DNA of 48,677 nucleotides from Bacteroidia bacterium (GTDB lineage: Bacteria; Bacteroidota; Bacteroidia; Flavobacteriales; Flavobacteriaceae), in contig JAUIFC010000007.1 of the NCBI GenBank assembly GCA_030429455.1, forward strand, positions 1 to 48,677, written 5' to 3'. The notes below the pieces were generated by a model, which was given only the letters and a program-made list of their open reading frames with translations, ran no database searches and had not been told where the DNA came from. A program made the translations under genes and the position numbers. This document shows positions 15,265 through 23,984 of this stretch, in pieces (positions within the stretch are counted from its first letter, which is position 1; every line of letters begins with the position of its first letter).

Positions 15265-16458
15265 ATGCTTAAAGATAAAAACATCATTTGTATATCATAT
15301 ACAACTTGGGAAGGCGAGTATACCAAATCAACAGTTCAATTATTGTCTTTGTTAGCTTTTCATAACAATGTTGTGTTTATTGAATACCCACGAACATATA
15401 AAGACTTAATAAATGGCATTCTTGGGAAAAATAATAGTCCTGTAAAACGAATGTTAGGTTTGGACAAAAGAGTAAAAACCATTACATCAGATTTGGGGTC
15501 GAAGGTCAAACATGTAGTCACGCCTCCTATGTTACCTACTGGATCGGTTAAAAATGAAAGTTTACTCAATCGGTTTTACAAGTGGAATACGAATACTTAC
15601 AGGCGAATGGTAAGGAAAATTCAGAAAAGATATAAGCTTAAGGATTCCATTATTTTAACGGCATTCAACCCAGTGTATGGTTTGGCCATGATAGGGAAAT
15701 TAGATGAACATACCAACATATACTATTGTTATGACGGAATGGATTTAAACCGAAACAATGCAAGAACGATCGAACTTGAAAAAGAGTTTTGCAAAAAAGT
15801 TGATGGGATAATTACAACCTCAGATTATCTCAATGATGATAAAAAGCAATACAATCAAAATTCTGTAGTTGTCAAAAATGGTGTTGACTACGATTTATTC
15901 GTTCCTCATGCTAAAAAAACCGTAAATACAGGAACTAAAAAAGTTGTAGGATATACCGGATCGCTAGATTACAGATTTGATATAGATCTTATAGAATATG
16001 CAGCACAACAATTGCCGGATTACAATTTTGAATTTACTGGAGGCATACTAAATCAAAAAGTTGTAGACCGACTTGCCAAATATGAAAATATTATTTTTCA
16101 TCCCGCTGTTCATGCATCGGAAGTGCCAGCATTAGTAGCCAAGTTTGACGTGGGTATTATTCCTTATGTATTATCAGAAATTAATAAAAATATTTATCCT
16201 TTAAAAATAAATGAGTATTTAGCCATTGGTGTGCCAGTCGTGATGACAGAATTTGCTGTTTTGAAAGATTTTGAAAGTATTGCCAACGTTACTCAATCTA
16301 AAGAGGCATTTGTCGATCAAATTAGAAATCAAGTAGAAAATGATAATGAGGAATTGATTAAAGAGCGAATTGCATTTGCAAAATCAAATTCGTGGGATAG
16401 CCGGGCTGAATTATTCGGCAATTATATAAATGAGTTTTTTAATAACCGTGAGGCTTAA
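15265..16458 (+). CDS. GT-B glycosyltransferase (TuaH-like)
   Basis: 397 residues. The N-terminus (IICISYTTWEGEYTKS) and centre (YYCYDGMDLN, then VVKNGVDYDLFVP) match the group of GT-B transferases exemplified by TuaH of teichuronic-acid synthesis. The donor-binding half ends with YPLKINEYLAIGVPVVMTEF, the degenerate counterpart of the E-x7-E motif. It is cytoplasmic with no membrane segment. It starts 5 bp after the GT4 gene. Its stop codon lies inside a short hairpin (16450-16465). It is probably another repeat-unit transferase; the sugar is unknown. Confidence 0.85.
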   Translation: MLKDKNIICISYTTWEGEYTKSTVQLLSLLAFHNNVVFIEYPRTYKDLINGILGKNNSPVKRMLGLDKRVKTITSDLGSKVKHVVTPPMLPTGSVKNESLLNRFYKWNTNTYRRMVRKIQKRYKLKDSIILTAFNPVYGLAMIGKLDEHTNIYYCYDGMDLNRNNARTIELEKEFCKKVDGIITTSDYLNDDKKQYNQNSVVVKNGVDYDLFVPHAKKTVNTGTKKVVGYTGSLDYRFDIDLIEYAAQQLPDYNFEFTGGILNQKVVDRLAKYENIIFHPAVHASEVPALVAKFDVGIIPYVLSEINKNIYPLKINEYLAIGVPVVMTEFAVLKDFESIANVTQSKEAFVDQIRNQVENDNEELIKERIAFAKSNSWDSRAELFGNYINEFFNNREA

Positions 16459-16465
16459 AAGCCTC
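16450..16465 (+). terminator. Small intercistronic hairpin over a stop codon
   Basis: GAGGCTT and AAGCCTC pair perfectly over 7 bp with a 2-nt loop, and TTTAAAC follows. The stem overlaps the stop codon of the TuaH-like gene and lies 17 nt before the last GT2 gene. It could be a weak terminator or an RNA-processing or stabilising element inside the operon. The T-run is too short for a strong terminator. Confidence 0.4.
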
Positions 16466-16482
16466 TTTAAACAATAGCTGTC

Positions 16483-17667
16483 ATGAAATTTTTAGAAGTT
16501 TTCTTTTGGGTCTTAATTGGAATTATTTTCTACACGTATTTGGGTTATGGAATTGTATTGTTTTTAATGGTTAAAGTTAAACGTATGTTTAAGAAAAAAC
16601 CGATAATAACTGATGAAGAATTGCCTGAAGTTACATTGCTAATACCAGCGTACAACGAAAAAGATTATGTAAATAAAAAAAATGAAAATTCGCTGAATTT
16701 AAATTATCCAAAAGACAAATTGAAAATTGCTTGGGTGACAGACGGTTCAAATGATGGGACTAATAAACTGGTTGAGGCATATGAAGGAGTAGGTGTTTTT
16801 CACAAAGATGAGCGTAAAGGTAAAATTAATGCAATGAACCGCGTTATGCCATTTGTAGATACACCGATAGTTGTATTTAGCGATGCCAATACAAATTTAG
16901 GAGTGGATTCGATCATGCATATAGCAAACTGCTTTAAAGATCCAAAAGTAGGTTGTGTATCTGGAGAAAAACGAATTATTGATAAAGAAGCCGATGCAGC
17001 CGCTGGAGCAGGGGAAGGCTTGTATTGGAAATACGAATCAACTCTGAAAAAATGGGATGCGGAGCTTTATTCTGCTGTTGGAGCAGCAGGCGAACTCTTC
17101 GCTATACGAACAGAGTTGTACAATGAAGTAGAACCAGATACTCTTCTGGACGACTTTATCATCTCTTTACGTGTTGCCCAAAAAGGGTATACCATACAGT
17201 ACAATCCAGAAGCATACGCCATAGAAACTGCTTCGGCAAATGTTGAAGAAGAATTGAAACGAAAAATACGAATTTCTGCTGGAGGCATTCAATCTGTCAT
17301 AAGAATGAGAGCATTACTTAATATCTTTAAATATGGCATTTTATCTTTTCAGTATATCTCTCATCGTGTTTTAAGATGGACTTTAACACCTCTTTGCTTA
17401 ATTATACTTATACCCGTAGCTACAATTCTTGCCATCAACGAAGGTATCTTAGGTTTTGGATTGTATTCAACAATTTTCTGGTTGCAGGTTTTGTTTTATG
17501 CTTCTGCACTTTTGGGCTGGTTATTGGAAAACAGATCGTTAAAAGTTAAAGTGCTCTTTGTGCCCTATTACTTTTTTATCATGAACTTGTCTGTTGTCCT
17601 TGGTTTTTTTAGATATATAAATAAAACCCAATCCGTAAACTGGGAAAGAGCAAAAAGAGCGGCATAA
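16483..17667 (+). CDS. Family 2 glycosyltransferase with membrane helices
   Basis: 394 residues: N-terminal helix about 5-30, a GT-A domain with LIPAYNEKDYV (53-63), TDGSNDGT (86-93), a variant DxD reading SDAN (133-136), an acidic LLDDFI (221-226) and RKIRISAGG (260-268) where QxxRW would be, and three C-terminal helices. The missing canonical QxxRW argues against a processive synthase, so single-sugar transfer to the lipid-linked unit is more likely. It is the last glycosyltransferase gene of the cluster and is followed by a probable terminator. Confidence 0.87.
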   Translation: MKFLEVFFWVLIGIIFYTYLGYGIVLFLMVKVKRMFKKKPIITDEELPEVTLLIPAYNEKDYVNKKNENSLNLNYPKDKLKIAWVTDGSNDGTNKLVEAYEGVGVFHKDERKGKINAMNRVMPFVDTPIVVFSDANTNLGVDSIMHIANCFKDPKVGCVSGEKRIIDKEADAAAGAGEGLYWKYESTLKKWDAELYSAVGAAGELFAIRTELYNEVEPDTLLDDFIISLRVAQKGYTIQYNPEAYAIETASANVEEELKRKIRISAGGIQSVIRMRALLNIFKYGILSFQYISHRVLRWTLTPLCLIILIPVATILAINEGILGFGLYSTIFWLQVLFYASALLGWLLENRSLKVKVLFVPYYFFIMNLSVVLGFFRYINKTQSVNWERAKRAA

Positions 17668-17714
17668 TTACTCAAAGGAAGTATATGTTTATAAAATCAA
17701 AGGAATAAAGGACT

Positions 17715-17742
17715 ACCGAGAGTATAGTCGGTTTTATTTATT
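17715..17742 (+). terminator. Probable terminator of the polysaccharide cluster
   Basis: ACCGA (17715-17719) pairs with TCGGT (17728-17732), followed by a T-rich run TTTATTTATTTT. The overlapping pair GACTA/TAGTC gives an alternative fold. The stem is short, so termination may be partial. It lies 48 bp after the last glycosyltransferase gene. Confidence 0.5.
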
Positions 17743-17827
17743 TTGCACTACATCGATAGTTTATGCCAATTGGTCTAATAGAAATGATATAAGATAGAAT
17801 AAATATTTAGTCTATTAATATATAGTA

Positions 17828-17835
17828 TAAATTTG
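17828..17835 (+). promoter_or_regulatory. Candidate -7 element (TAAATTTG) before the small orphan gene
   Basis: Perfect TAnnTTTG match in the 354-bp non-coding stretch 17668-18021. It is about 190 nt upstream of the ATG at 18022, and no -33 TTG is visible. Apart from this and the terminator at 17715, I see nothing in the stretch. Confidence 0.3.
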
Positions 17836-18021
17836 TTTACGTACATTAAGAGAGGTACTTTGATGGATTAATGGTCATAGACAGCTAATAATTAATCTGG
17901 CATCAATAGTTTTTGATTTTTACTTTTTGTAATCGTATAATAGAATTAAATACTATTGTACTTACATGTAGTCATTTTAACTAGATGTTTTTCCTCGAAG
18001 TATCTAATAAAAAGATATATT

Positions 18022-18522
18022 ATGGATAATGGAATTATTGTTGTTTTAGACTCATTCGACTCTTCAAAGCTAAAAAAGGATTATATTTCTTCTTTAAAGG
18101 AAATGAAAGAAGTAAGGATTTGTTTTGTGTGTAATAGTAGTGAAGAAGAGCTTTTAGAATCACTTACAGATATTGCTTACACTTGTGAAAATGCAGATGT
18201 TGTTAATGCGAATAGAAAAAAGTTAAATACTTCTTCTGTTAGATATGGGGCAAGGTTTATGTATAAAAACTACAATCTTAAATATTTGGGCTTCATTGTT
18301 GGTAAAGTGGATTTTCAAGTATTAGAATTATTGAAAGATTATGCAATGTACAAACAACAAATTATTGAATTACAAGAAAAAATAAAGCGAAACAAGGGAA
18401 TAAAGTTAACTTATTACCAAAGTCTTTTTTCAGTAGTGGAATACTTAGAAAACATAATGACTAATTCGTTAGAAGATAAGCTTAAAGTCGATTCTCCTTA
18501 TAATTATAATTATAATTTATAA
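18022..18522 (+). CDS. Small protein of unknown function, weakly GT2-like
   Basis: 166 residues from ATG at 18022; the frame is open back to a TTG at 17956, but the sequence from MDNGIIVVLDSF looks like a natural start. No signal peptide or membrane segment. The pattern of an N-terminal hydrophobic strand, a second strand RICFVCNS, then VNANRKKLNTSSVRYGARFM and LKYLGFIVG recalls the nucleotide-binding half of GT-A (GT2) transferases, but there is no DxD and the protein is half length. The C-terminal third is helical and charged. It could be a truncated or regulatory GT relative tied to the polysaccharide cluster, or something unrelated. I do not recognise it. Confidence 0.7.
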   Translation: MDNGIIVVLDSFDSSKLKKDYISSLKEMKEVRICFVCNSSEEELLESLTDIAYTCENADVVNANRKKLNTSSVRYGARFMYKNYNLKYLGFIVGKVDFQVLELLKDYAMYKQQIIELQEKIKRNKGIKLTYYQSLFSVVEYLENIMTNSLEDKLKVDSPYNYNYNL

Positions 18523-18618
18523 CAACACAATTATCCAACTTCGTCGTTGCAAGTTGTTCATTGATATTCAATTAATTGTAAATGATGGATTATTAAAAAA
18601 AATATGTCTGTTTTAGCA

Positions 18619-18626
18619 TAACTTTG
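18619..18626 (+). promoter_or_regulatory. -7 promoter element of the LruC lipoprotein gene (TAACTTTG)
   Basis: Perfect TAnnTTTG match 35 nt upstream of the ATG at 18662, a typical leader distance. No clear -33 TTG at the expected spacing. Confidence 0.55.
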
Positions 18627-18661
18627 TATTATACTTTATAACCCACTTAAATATTATCAAA

Positions 18662-20668
18662 ATGAAAACCATAACTAGTTTTTTGACGCTTCTGTCTTTG
18701 TTGATATTAGTTTCATGTGTTGAAAATAATGTCGATGACCCCGTATCAAATGATCCTAACAATCCTGATAATGGCGATATAGTGCCTATCGACATCCCAG
18801 AAGGTTTTGATTACAAAACACATCAGGAAGTAAAAGTCACTATAAATGACGATGATAATGCTATCTACGAAGTGTTTGTTACCTCAGACGACCCTATTTT
18901 TCAAGGGACACAAACATTTTTAAATCAAGTTGACGAAACGATAACAGAAGATGTATATAGAGATGATGTTATCGATAAACAAGTTTTTAAAGGTATAATA
19001 AATAATGGTACACTTGAGCAAACAGTCACGATTCCAACCTACTGTACAAAATTATATATTAAAAGAAACAATAATCTTCAAACAAGAGGTGAACTTGTAG
19101 ATATTGTTAACAATGAAGTAAATTATACTTATCAAGAGTCAGAACAAAGAGGTTTTCAAATAGAAAAGAAAAACGGCGTTATTGATTATCTCTTCTGCGT
19201 AAATGGTAATGGAGATTTGTTTCAAGTGGATCCAACAGATGGTTCCTATACTTATCTGTCACAAATGCCAATGGGCAGTTATACAGCAGCCATAGACCAA
19301 CAAAACTTAGTCTCCTATTCTATAGGAAGATCTAGCCCACACCCATTGATGAAATATGATATTCAAACAGGTGTCTGGACAACAGTGGCCAATATGGGTT
19401 TTGGTGGTCCTAGGTTAGATTATAATATCCAAGATAATCTCCTCTATTTTAGTAATCAAGACTACATAAGAACGATAGATCCAAATACAGGCCAGGTGTT
19501 AAACCAATGGGCTGTGAATGGCTTACACAATAAAAGTGGAGGAGACTTAAAATTTGATGAGACAAATGGAACATTGTATTTAGCCTCGTTTTCAGGCTTG
19601 TATAGATGTGATTTTAACGGCACAAGTTATGATGCAACAAGGATAAGCGCAGACAATTTACCCTATACGCCAACGTCTATGACTATAGATTCCAACGGCG
19701 ATCTCTGGCTGGCCGATAATAATGGTGATGGAAACCTTATAATAATGGATACAGTTACTGGAGGTTGGCAGTATGTATGGGGTGCAAACGCTAACAACGG
19801 AACTAATTTTGGTAGAAAAATCAATGATTTAACAACACTTAGAATTTTTCCAGATACTCCAGACACCACAGACACAGATGGAGATGGCATCGTAGATTCT
19901 GAGGATGCTTTTCCAGATGAAGCCGATAAAGCTTTCGAGATATTTACACCTAGCAAATTTGGTACTGGAACCATAGCTTTCGAGGATTTGTGGCCTTCTT
20001 ATGGCGATTATGATTTTAATGATATGGCTTTAAATTATCAAGCTATAGCAATTTTAAATTCTAATAATTTGGCCGTTCAGCTAGATATAATCTGTAGAGT
20101 AAAAGCAAATGGCGCTGGATTTACCAATGGAGTAGGCATCGAAATCGAAGGATTAAATACCAACCAAGTGCAAAGTGTTTCAGGGCCAGTTTATTCAGAA
20201 AATTACATTAGTCTAAATCCAAATGGAACTGAGGCGAATCAGAGCAATGCAGTTATTATTTTAACGGATAATGCAGATAATTTGACAGACGAAACGACAA
20301 TTTCCATAGTTTTCACTCAGCCAATTGCGACAGATGTGCTAGGTACTGCGCCTTTTAACCCATTTATCATTGCTAATATGATAAGAGATAAAGAAATTCA
20401 CTTGCCATACAGAAATCCAACAGATTTAGGAAATACTTCAGGTAACTTCTCTGGCATTAATAGAGATCCAAACGGCAACTATATCTCCGATATTGGATAT
20501 CCTTGGGGAATTAGTATTATCCACGATTTTAAAGTGCCAAAAGAAAAAGTAAAAGTATTCGACGCTTACAATAACTTTACGAATTGGGCAACTTCAGGTG
20601 GACTACAATTTACAGATTGGTATAAAGACAATCCTGGTAATAGAAATTCAAACTTGTTAATCGACTAG
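18662..20668 (+). CDS. LruC-domain surface lipoprotein (DUF4842)
   Basis: 668 residues. Lipoprotein signal with lipobox LVSC (C19), followed by an acidic Asp/Asn/Pro-rich linker. The region about 170-395 has repeated short motifs such as DLFQVDPTDGSYTYL and IDSNGDLWLADNNGDG, suggesting a beta-propeller. A calcium-binding thrombospondin-3-like DTDGDGIVDSEDAFPD lies at 404-419. The C-terminal LruC/DUF4842 domain (about 427-668) begins LWPSYGDYDFNDMALNY and ends near YPWGISIIHDFKVP. LruC proteins are exported and often surface-associated in Bacteroidota. Monocistronic, with its own promoter and a long hairpin after the stop. It may help hold the adjacent cluster's polymer at the surface, but only position supports this. 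Confidence 0.87.
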   Translation: MKTITSFLTLLSLLILVSCVENNVDDPVSNDPNNPDNGDIVPIDIPEGFDYKTHQEVKVTINDDDNAIYEVFVTSDDPIFQGTQTFLNQVDETITEDVYRDDVIDKQVFKGIINNGTLEQTVTIPTYCTKLYIKRNNNLQTRGELVDIVNNEVNYTYQESEQRGFQIEKKNGVIDYLFCVNGNGDLFQVDPTDGSYTYLSQMPMGSYTAAIDQQNLVSYSIGRSSPHPLMKYDIQTGVWTTVANMGFGGPRLDYNIQDNLLYFSNQDYIRTIDPNTGQVLNQWAVNGLHNKSGGDLKFDETNGTLYLASFSGLYRCDFNGTSYDATRISADNLPYTPTSMTIDSNGDLWLADNNGDGNLIIMDTVTGGWQYVWGANANNGTNFGRKINDLTTLRIFPDTPDTTDTDGDGIVDSEDAFPDEADKAFEIFTPSKFGTGTIAFEDLWPSYGDYDFNDMALNYQAIAILNSNNLAVQLDIICRVKANGAGFTNGVGIEIEGLNTNQVQSVSGPVYSENYISLNPNGTEANQSNAVIILTDNADNLTDETTISIVFTQPIATDVLGTAPFNPFIIANMIRDKEIHLPYRNPTDLGNTSGNFSGINRDPNGNYISDIGYPWGISIIHDFKVPKEKVKVFDAYNNFTNWATSGGLQFTDWYKDNPGNRNSNLLID

Positions 20669-20693
20669 GTTTTTAATTTTATAGATATATCAA

Positions 20694-20734
20694 AGAGAGG
20701 AAATAACGATTTACAAATCAGTTATTTCCTCTCT
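20694..20734. terminator. Long near-perfect hairpin between convergent genes
   Basis: AGAGAGGAAATAAC (20694-20707) pairs perfectly with GTTATTTCCTCTCT (20721-20734). Inside it GATTT (20708-20712) pairs with AAATC (20715-20719), leaving one unpaired A at 20720 and a 2-nt loop. The total is a 19-bp stem. It separates the LruC gene (+) from lipB (-) and probably terminates both, although neither side has a long T-run. Confidence 0.75.
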
Positions 20735-20801
20735 AAAGTTTTAGGGTATATGGTTGAAAACTTTTTTTGCAATGCCTAAACAAGAACTAATTCGTTAAAA
20801 T

Positions 20802-21503
20802 TTATACCACAAGTTCGCATTCAAAACAGTTTTGAAAATGTGCTTTGAGTTTCGATTTTACCTCGTTTATGTCAACAGTCTTCTGACCTAATTCAACATT
20901 AAGTGATGTAACGGCTTTGTCGCGAATCCCGCATGGAATAATATTATCAAAATAGCCTAAATCGGCATTTATATTAAAGGCGAAACCATGCATGGTTACC
21001 CATCTTGATGCTCTAACGCCCATGGCACAGATTTTTCGTGCAAAAGGTGTGCCTACATCTAACCAAACTCCAGTTTCTCCTTTACTGCGTTCAGCTTTTA
21101 AGCCATAGTCTTTAAGGGTTAAGATAATAACTTCTTCCAAAGTTCGAAGGTAACGATGGATATCTGTAAAAAAATTGTCCAAATCTAGAATGGGATAGCC
21201 TACTATTTGACCTGGCCCATGATAGGTAATATCTCCACCTCTGTTTATTTTATAATAAGATGCATTCTTGGCTTTCAACTGAGCTTCATTAAGCAGTAAG
21301 TTATCAATATCCCCACTTTTGCCTAAAGTATATACATGAGGATGTTCTACAAATAGTAAAAAATTAGGGGTATGAAGGTTTAAATTTTGTCTTCTGTTTT
21401 TTATTTTAAGAGCTAATATGTGATCAAAAAGTTGTTCCTGATAATCCCAACAATCTTTATAATCTTTAAGGCCTAAATCCTTAAAATTTACTTTTTTATT
21501 CAT
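20802..21503 (-). CDS. lipB: Lipoyl(octanoyl) transferase LipB
   Basis: 233 residues, usual length. Transfers octanoate from acyl carrier protein to lipoyl domains of 2-oxoacid dehydrogenases and the glycine cleavage system, in the cytoplasm. Seen: HPHVYTLGKSGD (54-65), RGGDITYHGPGQIVGYP (88-104), catalytic K157 in RKICAMG and catalytic C191 in IIPCGI, with HGFAFNIN (172-179) between. The Lys-Cys pair is intact. It is divergent from the Big_5 lipoprotein gene (92-bp gap) and convergent with the LruC gene. Confidence 0.96.
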   Translation of the reverse strand: MNKKVNFKDLGLKDYKDCWDYQEQLFDHILALKIKNRRQNLNLHTPNFLLFVEHPHVYTLGKSGDIDNLLLNEAQLKAKNASYYKINRGGDITYHGPGQIVGYPILDLDNFFTDIHRYLRTLEEVIILTLKDYGLKAERSKGETGVWLDVGTPFARKICAMGVRASRWVTMHGFAFNINADLGYFDNIIPCGIRDKAVTSLNVELGQKTVDINEVKSKLKAHFQNCFECELVV

Positions 21504-21507
21504 CCTA

Positions 21508-21515
21508 CAAATTTA
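21508..21515 (-). promoter_or_regulatory. Possible -7 element of lipB (TAAATTTG on the minus strand)
   Basis: Perfect TAnnTTTG on the minus strand, ending only 4 nt before the lipB ATG. If used, transcription would start at or near the start codon, giving a nearly leaderless mRNA. The shortness of the leader makes this uncertain; no -33 TTG is seen. Confidence 0.3.
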
Positions 21516-21595
21516 TGAAAATAAAAGAACCTTGATATTTTAATAATTTCAAAATATAACTAGTAGAAAATTGTTTCTTTGTAAAAAAAAAGCAG

Positions 21596-23209
21596 TTGAA
21601 GACCTTAAGACAATTCTTTTCACTTATTTTTTTATGCCTAATAATTTACAGTTGTGCGCAAATTGGTAGTATTGGTGGTGGTCCAAAAGATGAGCTTCCT
21701 CCTGAATTTGTGAGTTCAAGACCTGAAAATTTTTCCATCAATTTTGATAAAGACGAAATCAGAATTTTATTTAATGAGTACGTTAAATTGAAGAACCCGC
21801 AGCAACAAATAATTTTTTCTCCGCCTATAACCCCAAAGCCGATCATATCTCCAATGGGCTTGGCATCAAAGGAAGTAAAGATAGAACTTGAAAGTGACTC
21901 TTTGAAAGCAAACACGACATACACCATAAATTTTGGACAAAGTATAGAAGATAATAATGAAGGTAACCCTTTGCCATTTTTTAAATATGTATTTTCAACA
22001 GGAACATATTTGGATTCGTTAAAACTTGAAGGAACTGTAAATGACGTGTTTTATAGAGAGAATCCTGAATTAGTAAGTGTTATGCTTTATGAAAAAGATA
22101 GTCTTTATTCGGATTCGGTAGTTTACAAAAAAGCACCTACTTACATTGCCTACGCTAAGGATTCGACCAATACATTTACACTTGAAAATATGCGAGCAGG
22201 GACTTATAGGCTTATTGCTTTGGAAGACAAGAATAACAATTACAAGTTTGATCAAGGACGAGAAAAAATAGGATTTGCAGATAGTCTAGTCGAACTACCA
22301 ACAACTCAAACGTATGATATTAATTTGTTTGAGACCACAAGAGACTTTAAACCAAAACGACCCAAGCAAATTACCAATAATCAGTTAATATTTGGTTATG
22401 AAGGTGTTTTAGATAGTACAGATTTTCAAATTACACTTTTATCTAAGGCTCCTGATACATTGGAAACATCGATAACTAAAAGCAGAAAAACAGATACCTT
22501 GAATTACTACTTTAAACCGTATTTTGAAAATGATAGCCTTCTGTTTTTATTTTCGTATAAAGATGTTAAGGATACCTTGACAGTTAAAACCAGAGAGCTT
22601 CCAAAAGATTCCTTAGTTGTTGAAGTTTATCCTAAAAGCAAAATTGAATTTAACCAATCGGTTTATATTAGGCCTAATCTTCCGATTATAAGTTTTGATG
22701 AAAAGAAAATTGAATTGATGGATGCAGATTCAACTGAAATTCCGTTTCAGACGAAGCTTGACAGTTTTAACAATCAGATTGAAATAACTTTTGAAAAGAA
22801 AGATAAAACAAGGTACGATTTTACGTTTTATCCCAATACTTTGACCGATTTTTTTGGAAATACAAACGATACCATCTCGGCAAAGTTTAATACCAAACAA
22901 GCATCCGATTACAGCACTTTAGATTTGACAATTAACAATTTAGATCGTTATCCTGCCATTGTTCAGTTAATTGACGATAAAGATAAGGTTGACAAAACCA
23001 TAATCCTTACCGATGCAAACAAACACTTTTTTGATTACATCAATCCTGGTGAATACCATGTTAAAGTGATTTATGATGATAATAACAATGGCAAATGGGA
23101 CGCTGGAGATTATCTAAAACATATTCAGCCTGAAGAGGTTAAATTTGTTAAAATTGACGAGCCTTTGCGCGCCAATTGGGATGTAATCAAAACAATTAGT
23201 TTACCGTAA
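21596..23209 (+). CDS. Big_5 (SbsA Ig-like) domain lipoprotein
   Basis: 537 residues beginning with TTG. This start gives an ideal lipoprotein signal (K/R, hydrophobic core, lipobox IYSC with C20), and no ATG lies nearby, so TTG is well supported. Residues about 35-118 form a Big_5/SbsA Ig-like domain (PPEFVSSRPENFSINFDKDE, then ANTTYTINFG). Two Asp/Asn loops, DKNNNYKFDQG (about 210) and YDDNNNGKWDAGDY (about 500), look like calcium-binding or carboxypeptidase-regulatory-type turns. This Bacteroidota family is envelope-located with unknown function. Its 3' end overlaps the convergent nitrilase gene by 14 bp. Confidence 0.86.
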   Translation: MKTLRQFFSLIFLCLIIYSCAQIGSIGGGPKDELPPEFVSSRPENFSINFDKDEIRILFNEYVKLKNPQQQIIFSPPITPKPIISPMGLASKEVKIELESDSLKANTTYTINFGQSIEDNNEGNPLPFFKYVFSTGTYLDSLKLEGTVNDVFYRENPELVSVMLYEKDSLYSDSVVYKKAPTYIAYAKDSTNTFTLENMRAGTYRLIALEDKNNNYKFDQGREKIGFADSLVELPTTQTYDINLFETTRDFKPKRPKQITNNQLIFGYEGVLDSTDFQITLLSKAPDTLETSITKSRKTDTLNYYFKPYFENDSLLFLFSYKDVKDTLTVKTRELPKDSLVVEVYPKSKIEFNQSVYIRPNLPIISFDEKKIELMDADSTEIPFQTKLDSFNNQIEITFEKKDKTRYDFTFYPNTLTDFFGNTNDTISAKFNTKQASDYSTLDLTINNLDRYPAIVQLIDDKDKVDKTIILTDANKHFFDYINPGEYHVKVIYDDNNNGKWDAGDYLKHIQPEEVKFVKIDEPLRANWDVIKTISLP

Positions 23210-23978
23210 AGCTATCCCTGTCGTCCAAAAAACCTAGTTTTTCTCTTATAGAATTGAGTTTGTCAAAAGACAATCGTTGAGTTTCAACAAATGCTTTGTC
23301 GTAATCAAATGTCGAAATATGTTCGCCTAAAACATCATAGATGGCGGAATGGCCTACATAAGGATAATTATTACCATCTGTACCAACTCGATTGACACCA
23401 ATGCAATAACACATGTTTTCGATAGCTCTTGCTTGTAGAAGGGTGTCCCAGGCTTTTATTCGACGTTCCGGCCAGTTGGCCACATAAATTAAAAGGTCAT
23501 AATCATCTTGGTATCTAGCCCATACAGGGAATCTTAAGTCATAGCAAATTAATGGACATATTTTCCAACCTTTATAGTCAACAATGAGGCGTTCACGTCC
23601 TGCAGTGTAATTTTCATGCTCTCCTGCCAAAGTGAACAAATGTTTTTTATCGTAAGTGTGATAACTGCCGTCTGGTTTTACAAAAAATAATCTGTTGTAA
23701 AATTGTTCGTTTTCTTTTATGATAATACTACCTATAATAGCGCCAGATTTATGTTCAGCTGTCTTTTTTAACCAATCTAATGTCCTGCCTTCGGGTTTTT
23801 CAAAGAGACTTTTAGGATTCATGCTAAACCCTGTTGTAAACATTTCTGGTAATACAATGATATCAGTTTCATTTTCAATAGATTGGATGAGCGTTTCAAT
23901 CTTATTTAGATTTGCGCTTGGATTTTCCCAGACTAAATCGGTTTGAATAATCGTTACAGAAAGATCACTTGATGCCAT
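23196..23978 (-). CDS. Carbon-nitrogen hydrolase, omega-amidase type (nitrilase superfamily)
   Basis: 260 residues. The Glu-Lys-Cys triad is E45 (VLPEMFTTGF), K111 (YDKKHLF) and C145 (ICYDLRFPVWAR). The YafV/Nit2-like layout, including FTLAGEHENYTAG after the Lys, points to an omega-amidase that hydrolyses alpha-ketoglutaramate or ketosuccinamate, products of glutamine/asparagine transamination. Cytoplasmic. It is the third gene of a reverse-strand operon behind the M3 peptidase (6-bp gap), and its end overlaps the convergent lipoprotein gene. Exact substrate is inference from subfamily motifs. Confidence 0.92.
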   Translation of the reverse strand: MASSDLSVTIIQTDLVWENPSANLNKIETLIQSIENETDIIVLPEMFTTGFSMNPKSLFEKPEGRTLDWLKKTAEHKSGAIIGSIIIKENEQFYNRLFFVKPDGSYHTYDKKHLFTLAGEHENYTAGRERLIVDYKGWKICPLICYDLRFPVWARYQDDYDLLIYVANWPERRIKAWDTLLQARAIENMCYCIGVNRVGTDGNNYPYVGHSAIYDVLGEHISTFDYDKAFVETQRLSFDKLNSIREKLGFLDDRDSFTVN

Positions 23979-23984
23979 AGGTAA

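Noticed and set aside
1542-17667. Polysaccharide cluster as a mobile island
   Set aside because: No integrase, transposase, tRNA boundary or direct repeats seen at either end; base composition looks like the rest of the window by eye.
17956-18021. Upstream extension of the small orphan gene to a TTG start
   Set aside because: The extra 22 residues are Cys/Lys/Ile-rich without clear pattern, and an ATG with a natural-looking N-terminus follows at 18022.
18536-18556. CAACTT/AAGTTG inverted repeat as a terminator
   Set aside because: Six-base stem with 9-nt loop and no T-run; could occur by chance in AT-rich DNA.
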